Of a stretch of 64,000 bases of DNA, positions 8,045-16,227 are shown piece after piece. Numbering within the stretch: the first letter of the stretch is position 1; each line of letters starts with the position of its first letter. The stretch comes from Glycomyces albidus (lineage in GTDB: Bacteria > Actinomycetota > Actinomycetes > Mycobacteriales > Micromonosporaceae), in assembly GCF_009451885.1 (NCBI RefSeq), contig NZ_WIAO01000011.1, positions 83,372-147,371 on the forward strand, in the 5' to 3' direction. Made by a program: the position numbers and the translations under genes. The notes beneath the pieces were generated by a model. The model made no database searches. It had not been told where the DNA came from and was given only the letters and a program-made list of their open reading frames with translations.

Positions 8045-8512
8045 ATGAGCGGGGAGCGCACCGCCCGGCACGACTACGCCGATGAGATCGGCGCCTATTT
8101 CGAAGGCTTCGGCCTGCCGCGCATACCCGGCCGCATCCTGGGTTGGCTGCTGGTGTGCGAGCCGCCGCATCAGTCGCCCGAGCAGCTCGCCGAGGAGCTG
8201 GGGGTCAGCCGCGGCTCGGTGAGCATGGCCATGCGGATGCTGCAGCGCAACAACGCCGTCGAGCGGGTCACCGTCCCCGGCTCCCGCCGCACCCACTGGC
8301 GGCTGCGGCCCGGCTTCTGGCTCGACGAGGCCGCCGAGAAGGCCAAGCAGGCCCGCGAGTGGATCAAGCAGGCCGAGCGCGGCCTCGACGTCCTCGCCGA
8401 TGCACCGCCCGAGTCCCGCCGCCGCCTCGAAGAGGCCAAAGAGATGTACACCTTCCTGGCCGAGCAGTACGAGCACATCGAAACCCTCTGGTACGAACAG
8501 CGAAAGAAGTGA
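8045..8512 (+). CDS. GbsR/MarR-type transcriptional regulator
   Basis: 155-aa winged-helix regulator of the GbsR branch of MarR proteins. The DNA-binding part is LAEELGVSRGSVSMAMRMLQ with the wing VTVPGSRRTHWRL, followed by a long C-terminal helix (AKQAREWIKQAERGL) for dimerisation. The ATG at 8045 is preferred over the GTG at 8018 because GAGAGG lies 7 nt upstream and the likely transcription start falls after 8018. First gene of an operon with an ABC exporter, a very common pairing in actinobacteria. The effector is unknown. Confidence 0.9.
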   Translation: MSGERTARHDYADEIGAYFEGFGLPRIPGRILGWLLVCEPPHQSPEQLAEELGVSRGSVSMAMRMLQRNNAVERVTVPGSRRTHWRLRPGFWLDEAAEKAKQAREWIKQAERGLDVLADAPPESRRRLEEAKEMYTFLAEQYEHIETLWYEQRKK

Positions 8513-8517
8513 CGGAG

Positions 8518-9387
8518 ATGAGCCCGGTCATCGACATCGACGACCTCACCTTCACCTACCCCAAGGCCGCCGAACCGGCCGTCCGCGGCATCGGCTTCAG
8601 CGTCGAGGCCGGGGAGGTCTTCGGATTCCTCGGTCCCTCCGGTGCCGGCAAGTCCACCACACAGAAGATCCTCACCGGGCTACTGACCGGCCACGGCGGT
8701 TCGGTCGCCGTGTGGGGCAAGGAGCCCGCGGCGTGGAAATCCGAGTACTACCAGCGCATCGGCGTCTCCTTCGAGCTCCCGAACCACTACCTCAAACTCA
8801 CCGGCCTCGAGAACCTCGAGTTCTTCGCGTCGCTCTACAACGGGCCCACCGAGGACCCCATGGCGCTCCTCGAACGGGTCGGTCTCGCCGACGCCGCCCA
8901 CGTGCGGGTCGGCAAGTACTCCAAGGGCATGCAGATGCGCCTGGTGTTCGTCCGTGCGCTGCTGCACCGCCCCGGTCTGCTGTTCCTGGACGAGCCGACC
9001 TCCGGCATGGACCCCGCGAACGCCCGCATCGTCAAGGACATGGTGAACGAGCTGCGCGCCGAAGGCCGCACCGTCTTCCTGACGACTCACGACATGACCA
9101 CCGCCGACCAGTTGTGCGACCGGGTCGCGTTCATGGTCGACGGCCGCATCGCCGCCCTCGCCTCCCCCGCCGAGCACAAGCTCTCCCGCAGCCGGCGCAC
9201 GGTGACCGTCACCTACCGGGCCCTCGGCTCCGACGACCTCGCCGCCAAAGACTTCCCGCTCGACGGCCTGGCCGAAGACGAGGCGTTCCGCTCGCTCCTG
9301 CGCGAGGCCGCCGTCGAGTCGGTCCACAGCCAGGAGGCGGACCTCGAAGACGTCTTCATCGACGTCACGGGAAGGAAGCTGTCATGA
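8518..9387 (+). CDS. ABC transporter ATP-binding protein
   Basis: 289-aa ABC-2-type ATPase. Walker A GPSGAGKST (about 39-47), Q-loop region SFELPNHYLKLTGLENLEFF, signature YSKGMQMRLVF, Walker B GLLFLDEPTSGMD and switch His in TTHDM. Its start is 5 nt after the regulator stop, with GGAG just before the ATG, and it overlaps the next gene by ATGA, so expression is coupled. It should power the two permease subunits that follow. The cargo is unknown. Confidence 0.95.
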   Translation: MSPVIDIDDLTFTYPKAAEPAVRGIGFSVEAGEVFGFLGPSGAGKSTTQKILTGLLTGHGGSVAVWGKEPAAWKSEYYQRIGVSFELPNHYLKLTGLENLEFFASLYNGPTEDPMALLERVGLADAAHVRVGKYSKGMQMRLVFVRALLHRPGLLFLDEPTSGMDPANARIVKDMVNELRAEGRTVFLTTHDMTTADQLCDRVAFMVDGRIAALASPAEHKLSRSRRTVTVTYRALGSDDLAAKDFPLDGLAEDEAFRSLLREAAVESVHSQEADLEDVFIDVTGRKLS

Positions 9388-10097
9388 CCGGCGTCTTCGC
9401 ACAGGCGCTGCGTCTGGATCTGCGCCTGCTGCGCCGCTACGGCCTGCTGTACGCGGCGCTGTTCTCGGCACTGCTGTGGGAGGCGGTCGTGTACCTCATC
9501 CCCGGCCACCTGCGCGCGACCGCCGCGGTCTACATCGTCTTCGGCGACCTCGCCCTGGTCGGGTTCTTCTTCATCGCCGGCGCGGTGTTCTTCGAGCGCG
9601 GCGAACGGACGCTGTTCGCACTGCTGACCTCACCGGTGCGGTTCGGGCACTACTACGCCTCGAAGCTGGCCGTCCTCGCCGGGCTCAGCCTGGTGCTGTC
9701 GCTGATCATCGCACTCACCTCGGTCCACTTCGCGTTCGAGCCGCTGTCGTTCCTGGCAGGCGTGGTGCTGTGCGCGCTGCTGTTCCTGACCGCGAGCTTC
9801 ATCTCGGCCACACCGTTCGGATCCATCAGCGAATGGATCATCCCCTCGACCGGGGTGCTCGCGATCCTCAACGTCCCCCTGCTGAACTACTCCGGCCTGT
9901 GGGAGCACCCGGTGACCTACCTGATCCCGACGCAAGGGGTCCTTCTGCTCCTGGGCTCCTCGATGGGGCGAGTCGAACTCGAACCCTGGCAGTGGACGTA
10001 CTCACTCGCTTACCCCCTGGCGGCACTTGCGGTGCTGTGGACGGCCTCCCGCCGGATGTTCCTGCGCCACATCGTCGCCGGGGAAGGAGGCCGCTGA
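9384..10097 (+). CDS. ABC-2-type transporter permease subunit
   Basis: 237-aa polytopic membrane protein with about six hydrophobic segments (LLYAALFSALLWEAVVYLIP; AVYIVFGDLALVGFFFIAGA; LAVLAGLSLVLSLIIALTSV; FLAGVVLCALLFLTASFIS, and two more near the C-terminus). ERGERTLFALLTSPV is the conserved cytoplasmic coupling region of ABC-2 permeases. Start overlaps the ATPase stop (ATGA). Confidence 0.9.
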   Translation: MTGVFAQALRLDLRLLRRYGLLYAALFSALLWEAVVYLIPGHLRATAAVYIVFGDLALVGFFFIAGAVFFERGERTLFALLTSPVRFGHYYASKLAVLAGLSLVLSLIIALTSVHFAFEPLSFLAGVVLCALLFLTASFISATPFGSISEWIIPSTGVLAILNVPLLNYSGLWEHPVTYLIPTQGVLLLLGSSMGRVELEPWQWTYSLAYPLAALAVLWTASRRMFLRHIVAGEGGR

Positions 10098-10098
10098 C

Positions 10099-10830
10099 AT
10101 GGCCGGAGTCGCAGCGGCCTACGGCCGCAACGATGCGCGCAGCATCCGGCGCGACAGCCTGCTGCTGGGCGTCGCCGCCGGGCCGTTCATGTACGCGGCC
10201 GCGATGTGGTTCCTACCCGCGCTGACCCGATACCTCGACCGCGACCACGGGTTCGACCTGGTGCCCTATCACGCGCTCGTCCTCAGCGCCTTTGTCGTCA
10301 TCGGACCGGTCGCGGTCCTCGGCGCGGTGTGCGGGCTCCTGCTCATCGAGGACAAGGACCAGCGCACGCTCGCGGCCCTGCGCATCACCCCCGCCCCGCC
10401 GTCGAGCTACCCGCTGTACCGCGCCGGCACCACCATCGCGGCCACCGCGCTGTCGCTGACAGCCTCCATGGCGCTGACCGGCCAGATCGAGGCCGAGGTC
10501 GTGGCGGCGTCGGTCCCGGTCACCCTCCTGTGCGGGCTCAACGCCGCAGCCGTCGGGTTCGGGCTGGCCGCGCTGGCGCACAACAAGGTCGAGGCGCTCG
10601 CGCTGATCCGCGCCATCGGCCTGCTCCTGTTCGGACTGCCGCTAGTACCGTTCTTCTACGACCACCCGGCCCTGATCGCCTTCGGCGCCATCCCCACGTA
10701 CTGGCCCGCAAAGGCCTTTTGGGAGATCTGGGACGGCGGCAATCCATGGCCGTACCTCGCCGCCGGGGCACTCTACGCCGGAAGCCTCGCGTGGTGGCTG
10801 CTGCGCCGGCTTGCCTCGCAGAAGCACTGA
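10099..10830 (+). CDS. Second ABC-2-type permease subunit
   Basis: 243-aa membrane protein starting 1 nt after the previous stop. It has an analogous layout: an N-terminal cytoplasmic tail, TM1, the coupling region EDKDQRTLAALRITPAP, then four or five more membrane helices (ALVLSAFVVIGPVAVLGAVC; ALSLTASMALTG; VTLLCGLNAAAVGFGLAAL; YLAAGALYAGSLAWWLL). With the preceding permease it should form a heterodimeric exporter channel. Last gene of the operon. Confidence 0.88.
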   Translation: MAGVAAAYGRNDARSIRRDSLLLGVAAGPFMYAAAMWFLPALTRYLDRDHGFDLVPYHALVLSAFVVIGPVAVLGAVCGLLLIEDKDQRTLAALRITPAPPSSYPLYRAGTTIAATALSLTASMALTGQIEAEVVAASVPVTLLCGLNAAAVGFGLAALAHNKVEALALIRAIGLLLFGLPLVPFFYDHPALIAFGAIPTYWPAKAFWEIWDGGNPWPYLAAGALYAGSLAWWLLRRLASQKH

Positions 10831-10962
10831 ACGCCCCCGGGCCGCCGACGCGCCCCCGTGCACGGCGGCGGCCCGCAGCAATTCCGCGGTGCGGCTCGCG
10901 GTCGCCGATCGGCAGTCGTGAACTTCCGGGGTCTAAATCTTGAAGCGCGGATGGCCGGTTGG

Positions 10963-11046
10963 TTCTGGGGAACGGTATGCCTGAGTGCGCCGGGAAGTCT
11001 GGTCGGGCGAGAACTTGTTCCCTTGACCGATCGGTGACCCTGCACG
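10963..11046 (+). repeat. Duplicated leader, copy 1 (of pseudogene)
   Basis: Closely matches 17507-17589 upstream of the intact hydrolase: both contain GCCGGGAAGTCTGGTCGG, then GTTC and ACCGATCGGTGACCCT just before the start codon. The perfect palindrome ACCGATCGGT is at 11026-11035. This conservation in a decayed copy marks it as a past promoter/operator. Confidence 0.75.
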
Positions 11047-11360
11047 ATGCGGAGCTTGTACAAGTCCGAACCCGGGCGGTCTCGCACTGCTGCCGGGCGC
11101 GCCTGTCATCCTGGCCGGCACGCGCCGTTGCAGCCCGATCTCCGAGAACTGCACACTGGCGCACGCCACGTTCCTCGGCACGGGCCCGGCACGCGTGGTG
11201 TTTCTCCGTGGCACCAACTTCAACGCCGCCACGTGCCTGGCAGTGGCCTGCACGAACTGGTCCCCGACGACCCCGAGACCGCCGGCCTGCTCGCCTCGCC
11301 CATCTCCACCAGGCCCGCGAGGCCGCCCGCTTCACCGTCGACGGCCACACGGTGCGGAAC
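11047..11360 (+). pseudogene. Chimeric pseudogene: alpha/beta-hydrolase 5' end joined to an ECF sigma (DUF6596) fragment
   Basis: 11047-11243 is a frameshifted copy of the start of the hydrolase at 17590: both begin MRSLYKSE and share VVFxxGTNFNAAxCL in the second half (ARVVFLRGTNFNAATCLAVA here). At about 11245 the similarity stops and GLHELVPDDPETAGLLA followed, one base out of frame, by LAHLHQAREAARFTVDGHTV appears. That is the DUF6596 segment of SIG41-type ECF sigma factors. So two gene fragments have been fused and both then lost frame. No product is expected. Confidence 0.75.
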
Positions 11361-11477
11361 TGGTCGAGTCGTTGGTTGAGGCCGACGCCGGCTGGGGCAG
11401 AGTCGTCGGGGCTCAGGCCGGTGCAAGCACACCCGCCTCAGCGGGGCTCGGCGCCGGCCCGCACCCCACTCCTATCG

Positions 11478-11489
11478 CTAGTTAGCTAG
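11478..11489. promoter_or_regulatory. Candidate PadR operator
   Basis: CTAGTTAGCTAG, two CTAG elements 4 bp apart, lies 9 bp upstream of the padR-like ATG. Its AT content and dyad symmetry stand out; autoregulation is inferred. Confidence 0.5.
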
Positions 11490-11498
11490 ACTTGAAGG

Positions 11499-11861
11499 AT
11501 GGAGAGGCCGCCATTCCGCGTCACGGCCGCGACACTCGACGTCCTCGAGATACTGCTGTCCGGCCTCGGGGAGCTGTACGGGTTGCGGATTGCGAAGCTG
11601 ATCGACCGCCCCAGCGGCAGTGTCGTCCCGATTCTCATGCGCCTCGAGCGCTGCGGGTGGGTGACCAGCGACTGGGAGCCCGAGTCTCGCGATCGGCGCG
11701 GACCGCGCCGCCGCTTCTACGAGCTCGACCCCGACCATGCCGCAGCGGCCAGGGAACTGCTCGCCGACCGCAGGCGCGCGTCCATCGACAAGGCACACCG
11801 GCTGCGACCGGGACTGGCGCAGCGCATCGATCGGCCCGCACCTGCCCGGGGGACGATATGA
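11499..11861 (+). CDS. PadR-family transcriptional regulator
   Basis: 120-aa winged-helix protein. The core ELYGLRIAKLIDRPSGSVVPILMRLERCGWV, the wing SRDRRGPRRRFYELDPDH and the A/R-rich tail are typical of short PadR proteins. Its stop overlaps the next start by ATGA. This PadR/small-membrane-protein pair is a common conserved two-gene unit in actinobacteria; the signal is unknown. Confidence 0.9.
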   Translation: MERPPFRVTAATLDVLEILLSGLGELYGLRIAKLIDRPSGSVVPILMRLERCGWVTSDWEPESRDRRGPRRRFYELDPDHAAAARELLADRRRASIDKAHRLRPGLAQRIDRPAPARGTI

Positions 11862-12211
11862 TCGCCATTCTCGCTTTCGTACTCTCGGCCGTCATCATCC
11901 CGATCGGACTGCTCCTACTCGTCGAATGGGCGCCGCTCCTGGCTCACCGAATCGTTCGCGCGGCAGCGGCCCGACTCGGCGAAGCTGCGGCCAGCGAACG
12001 CTATGTCGCCGAATGGGAAGGGGAAATGGCCGAGCTGCCCGGCGGGCTGTCGCAGCTGTGCTTCGCCCTCGGCCGCATCCTCTACCTCCCGGCCATGACC
12101 CGAGAGATCCGCCGCTCCTGGCTGCAACCGGGGGACCTGGAGGGGCGGGACGGAAAGTTCAAGTGGGAGATGCTCATGCCAGTCGGTACCCCGTCCATAG
12201 GTGACGAGTGA
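11858..12211 (+). CDS. Small membrane-anchored protein paired with PadR
   Basis: 117 aa. One N-terminal membrane helix (IAILAFVLSAVIIPIGLLLL), then a cytoplasmic part with ASERYVAEWEGEMAELPGG, the hallmark of partners of this PadR class, and a second weak hydrophobic stretch FALGRILYLPAM. ATGA overlap with padR means translational coupling. Role unknown. Confidence 0.8.
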   Translation: MIAILAFVLSAVIIPIGLLLLVEWAPLLAHRIVRAAAARLGEAAASERYVAEWEGEMAELPGGLSQLCFALGRILYLPAMTREIRRSWLQPGDLEGRDGKFKWEMLMPVGTPSIGDE

Positions 12212-12518
12212 TAACCGCCAGCCTTCGACTTCGTCAATGTCGTGTTGAAGCACAGCGTCTAATTCTGTACCGGGCATGAGACCTTGCTAGGCCACCAGAT
12301 GGGTGAGGTTCCCGAGTATAGTGACGGATGCAGGCGTCGCTGCCAGTCGCTTATACGACACCACCTTGTCCCCGAACGGCGTTGCGGATTCTGGATAGCC
12401 CCAGCGCTACCCGTAGCAGGTCGTAAGGGAGAGCCTTCGTGTTTCGTTGAGGATCGTTTCGAGTAAGTGGACATGGAACGCACATCGCACCAGCAGTCCC
12501 AGCGAACTTGAGCCAGTT
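12212..12518. other. No gene recognised
   Basis: 307 bp between convergent genes, less GC-rich than its surroundings. Short frames on both strands give only low-quality translation. I see no clear hairpin or repeat. Confidence 0.6.
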
Positions 12519-15005
12519 CTACGAGATGCTTGCGCGACGAGGGCCCTCGAGCAGTTCGCGGAGCGCGCTCGCCAATGGCAGTCCTCCGCGGTCGGCTATA
12601 TGAAGCGCCTGCTGCCAGTAGCGGCGGGCATGCGTCCACCGCCGGGTTCCCCAAGCGGCGTGGCCCAATCCCGCAAGTGTGTGCGCTTGACCGACGCGAT
12701 CGCTCGTCTCTCGATAGGTCGCCAGGGCCCGCGTGAATTCGGTTGCCGCGGTAGCGAACGCGTTGCGGGCGAGGGCCGCTTCTGCGAGGCCGCGACGGGC
12801 GTTGGCCTGCCCTGCGATGTCGCCGATGCGACTGCAGCTCTCGAGGGTGCGCCGGTAGAGGCGCTCGGCGCGGTGGACGTCGCCGAGGCGCAGGGTGACA
12901 CCCGCGAGTCCACACCAGGCGTAGGCGGCGCCTCGACGATTGCCGATCTGCCGGCAGAGGGCCAGCGACCGACGGTACTGCCGCGTCGCGGTGGCCACGT
13001 CGCCCTGTTCGGCGGCGACATCGGCGAGCGCGCGAAGTCCGTACGCCTCGCCGATACGGTTGCCGATGCGGTGGCAGATGTCGGCGACCGCGGTGGCGTG
13101 CGCCGCGGCGGTTGCGTGGTCGCCGACGGACAGCGCGATCTCCGCCAAGCCCCACAGCGCCTCCGCTTCACCGACTGGGTTCCCGAGCTGGCGATGGATC
13201 TCCAGTGCCGCCTCGTACCGTTCCCGCGCGGCGGGGTAGTCGTCGTTGGACGCCGTCTGAGCGAGGCCTCGCAACGCGTCGGCCTGCCCCGCGCGGTCGC
13301 CGGTCCGCCGGCGCAACCGAAGCGCTTTGTCGAAGCCCGCAGCGGCGGAACGGAATTTGCCGGTCAGTCGGTCGAGTTCGGCGAGTCCTGCACGTGCATC
13401 GGCCTCCCAGGCGAGATTGCCCGCCCGGTACGCGATGCGCAGCATCTGCTGGTTACAGATGCGGGCCTCATCGTAGTGGCCGAGCAGCCGCAGGCCGCGA
13501 TTGAGCGCCGCCGCCAGGGCGGCGACTTCCTCGTCGTGGTCGGCGACGTGCAGGCACGCGAGGAGGCTCGCACGATCGGTGCTGAGCCAGTCGGTGTCTT
13601 CGCCTCCGGCAGACTCGAGCCGATGTCGGTAGTGTCGCAGCAGGTTCGCGACGGCCGCGTGCTGGCGGCTCGCGGGATCCTCGCGGTGCGCGAGTTCAGT
13701 GGCGAAGGCCCGCACCGAATCGTGGAACTCGTAACAGTCCTCGGCACGCCGCAGGAGCAGGCTCTCGTCGTAGAGCCGCACGAGCTCGGCCGCTGACCGC
13801 TTCACCGATTCGCCCGCCAGGGCTTCGACCTCGTCGGGACGGAACCGGCGCCCTGGATGTATCGCCAGCAGTCGGAACAGGCGCCGGGCCGGTTCGGGCA
13901 GGCCATTGTAGGAGAGTGCGAGCACTGGCCCGCTGTGCTCGTGCGGGGAAATGCGGCGCAGGCGTTCCACATGGTCGCCGATCTCCCAGTCCGGTTTGCT
14001 CTCCAGCTGGCGCCCGACGGCCGCCAGCTCCAACGGCAGATGGCGGCACAGCTCGATCAAGGCCATGGCGTCTTGGGGCGCGGCGTCGAGACGACCTGTC
14101 GGGTCGTGGCGCCGGAGTATGGCAAGTGCCTCGCGTGCGGCCAAGACGTCGAGTGGCACGCGAGCGGCCGACTCCAAGCTAGTGAGTCGGCGGCGGCTGG
14201 TCACCAAGGCCACGCTGCGGGGGCCGCGTGGCAGCAGGGGCCGAAGCTGCGCCTCGTCGGCGGCGTTGTCGAGCACGATGAGCGCGCTGCGAGGTGCGAG
14301 TTCCCGGTGCAGGAGCGCCACTCGGGCTGCGGGGCTCAGCGCGTCGATCCTGCGACCGGGCACGCCGAGGTGGCCGAGGAACCCGCGCACGACGGCGTCG
14401 GCGGCGGCCGGGGGTTCCAACCGGTCGTAACCGCGAAGATCGACGAAGAGACGCGTGTCGCCGGTCAGGCCGGCGTCGACGAGATCGAGGGCGGCCTGAT
14501 GGGCGAGTTCGGTCTTGCCGATCCCGGCCATGCCCTCGATGACGATGACGGCCGCCTTGTTCTCGGCCCGGGCCGCCTCTGCGATGGCGACGATCTGCTC
14601 GCGTTCGCCACGGCGCCCGGTGAACGTGGCAGCGGGACTCGGCACCGCATTGCGAGTGGCGACGATGAGGGAGCGGTTGACGCGGTCGATCACGCGATGG
14701 CATGCCTGTTCGAGCGTGCGTAGCCCGGCGGCGTCGAGTCCGAGGACGCGGGCGATGTCGAGCACGGTGCCGGGGTTCATGCGCCTTCGACCGTTCCGGA
14801 AGTAGCCGTGGATGGTCGCCAGCGATGGCGCCCTATCGGGAATGGACTGTGCTCGATGGATCGACTTGATGCCGGCCAGGATGGTGCGGAACGACATGTT
14901 GCCCGCCGCCGACCGCAGATCTCGCAGGAATCCTGCCAGGTCATCGAGGGTCTGGATCGCCCGCGCATCTGTTTCTCGCTGTCCCACAGCGCCTCCCAGG
15001 TCCAT
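12519..15005 (-). CDS. NB-ARC ATPase with TPR repeats (STAND-type regulator)
   Basis: 828-aa signal-transduction ATPase. N-terminal about 130 residues are helix-turn-helix-like (LAGFLRDLRSAAGNMSFRTI ... RAPSLATIHGYFRNGRRRMNP, an XRE-like fold). The NB-ARC domain follows with Walker A IEGMAGIGKTELAHQ, Walker B ALIVLDNAADE and the sensor stretch VALVTSRRRL. The second half is a chain of TPR repeats rich in A-x-A-R-A-x-L-R-G-L-A. Frame extends upstream to 15119; 15005 (MDLGGAVGQRE) is the most likely ATG, and GTG codons just inside are alternatives. It diverges from the secreted protein at 15197, suggesting it regulates it. Resembles AfsR-type regulators without the SARP domain. Confidence 0.88.
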   Translation of the reverse strand: MDLGGAVGQRETDARAIQTLDDLAGFLRDLRSAAGNMSFRTILAGIKSIHRAQSIPDRAPSLATIHGYFRNGRRRMNPGTVLDIARVLGLDAAGLRTLEQACHRVIDRVNRSLIVATRNAVPSPAATFTGRRGEREQIVAIAEAARAENKAAVIVIEGMAGIGKTELAHQAALDLVDAGLTGDTRLFVDLRGYDRLEPPAAADAVVRGFLGHLGVPGRRIDALSPAARVALLHRELAPRSALIVLDNAADEAQLRPLLPRGPRSVALVTSRRRLTSLESAARVPLDVLAAREALAILRRHDPTGRLDAAPQDAMALIELCRHLPLELAAVGRQLESKPDWEIGDHVERLRRISPHEHSGPVLALSYNGLPEPARRLFRLLAIHPGRRFRPDEVEALAGESVKRSAAELVRLYDESLLLRRAEDCYEFHDSVRAFATELAHREDPASRQHAAVANLLRHYRHRLESAGGEDTDWLSTDRASLLACLHVADHDEEVAALAAALNRGLRLLGHYDEARICNQQMLRIAYRAGNLAWEADARAGLAELDRLTGKFRSAAAGFDKALRLRRRTGDRAGQADALRGLAQTASNDDYPAARERYEAALEIHRQLGNPVGEAEALWGLAEIALSVGDHATAAAHATAVADICHRIGNRIGEAYGLRALADVAAEQGDVATATRQYRRSLALCRQIGNRRGAAYAWCGLAGVTLRLGDVHRAERLYRRTLESCSRIGDIAGQANARRGLAEAALARNAFATAATEFTRALATYRETSDRVGQAHTLAGLGHAAWGTRRWTHARRYWQQALHIADRGGLPLASALRELLEGPRRASIS

Positions 15006-15196
15006 CGGCCGGTCGGCCGCCGAACGAGTGGATGGTAACCCGCGGTGCCGACACCGTCCTGTTTCCCTGCTCCCCGGACCGGGTGCCGGTGCCGCCGTTC
15101 GATTTCGTTCGGGAACCACTCTCGGCCTCCTCCGCCCGCCAGGATCAGATGGCCAGGTGCGCGCAGAAGCGTGACGCCCTGGGGAAAGGAAGACAG

Positions 15197-15961
15197 ATGA
15201 CCATTCGCCTTCGAACTTCGCTCCTGCGGTCGCTGATTACAGCGGCTGCGGGCGCCATGGCCTTCATACTGCTCGGCGCGTCCCCGGCGGCCGCGCACTA
15301 CGTGTACCAGGAAGGCCACGTCTACCGCACCAACGACCTCTGCGTCCACGAGCGCTCCGAGATCTCGCACGGCGACGGCGGCGGGTACTCGCGCGTCGAC
15401 GTCTCCTCGACGACCATTCTGGCACCCGGCGGCGCCTTCCCGTGCGCTCACGCGAACCACAAGCCCGCCAACAACATCGCCGCGAAGATCCAGGTGCTGG
15501 CTTGGAACGGCAGCGCCTGGTATGTGTGCGCCGAGACCGCCTGGGTCTACAACGACCACACCACGTGGCAGCTCATCATCGAGTCGCGAATGCTCGGACT
15601 GCCGTGGTGCGGTACCGGCTGGTACGGCACCATGGGCCACGGCTACGTCTGGAACAACGCCTGGTACGGCGGCACGATGTGGTCCGGAAACCACTGGCTG
15701 CCGGACTACTCCCTCAGCGCGACGGAGGCCCCCACCCACATTCCCGAGGCCGGCGACACCGTCGGTGTCCTCGACGCCTCCGGCAACGAGGTGCTCGACG
15801 CCGATGGCGAGCCGGTGACCGTGGTCGTCGGCGAGGCACCCGCCTCCGGCCCGGACACCGCCATCGCCGATGCGGGGACCTCCCTGACCGCCGAAGACGG
15901 ATCCACAATCACCGAAATCCCGCTGTACCAGACGTCGGAACTGGTCACCAATAACACCTGA
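15197..15961 (+). CDS. Secreted Cys/Trp-rich protein of unknown function
   Basis: 254 aa. Signal peptide of about 34 residues (RTSLLRSLITAAAGAMAFIL ... ASPAAA-HYVY). The mature part is aromatic-rich and has four Cys (DLCVHE, FPCAHAN, WYVCAET, LPWCGTG) that could form two disulfides, followed by Trp/Tyr/Gly-rich NNAWYGGTMWSGNHW and an acidic Thr/Ala-rich tail. GAAAGGA 6 nt before the ATG fixes the start. Not recognised as a known enzyme; it may be a cell-surface or extracellular binding protein. Confidence 0.85.
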   Translation: MTIRLRTSLLRSLITAAAGAMAFILLGASPAAAHYVYQEGHVYRTNDLCVHERSEISHGDGGGYSRVDVSSTTILAPGGAFPCAHANHKPANNIAAKIQVLAWNGSAWYVCAETAWVYNDHTTWQLIIESRMLGLPWCGTGWYGTMGHGYVWNNAWYGGTMWSGNHWLPDYSLSATEAPTHIPEAGDTVGVLDASGNEVLDADGEPVTVVVGEAPASGPDTAIADAGTSLTAEDGSTITEIPLYQTSELVTNNT

Positions 15962-15968
15962 CACCGGA

Positions 15969-16038
15969 GGGCTCGCCGCTCGGCGAGCCCCCGGGCAGCT
16001 CGTAGAACTGCCCGCCGCTGCCAACCCGCAGCGGCGGG
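15969..16038. terminator. Two tandem hairpins, bidirectional terminator
   Basis: GGGCTCGCCG-CT-CGGCGAGCCC (15969-15990) is a perfect 10-bp stem 8 nt after the secreted-protein stop. CCCGCCGCTG...CAGCGGCGGG (16011-16038) is a second perfect 10-bp stem. They lie between convergent genes. Confidence 0.75.
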
Positions 16039-16227
16039 CGGCCCCTATACGCCTGCTGGGGTCCGAGGCGACCTTGCGTTCGGGGCTCGCTGTGGACGTG
16101 TCCGCTCCCGCTCCCGGGCCGTTCGACGGACCGGCGGCGATGCGCCATGGTGAACCGAAGTCGAGTGGCGGCCGCGGCCGGGCGTGAACGGTGACAGCGT
16201 CGAAGCCTTGCCGGCGAGCGGGCCGGT

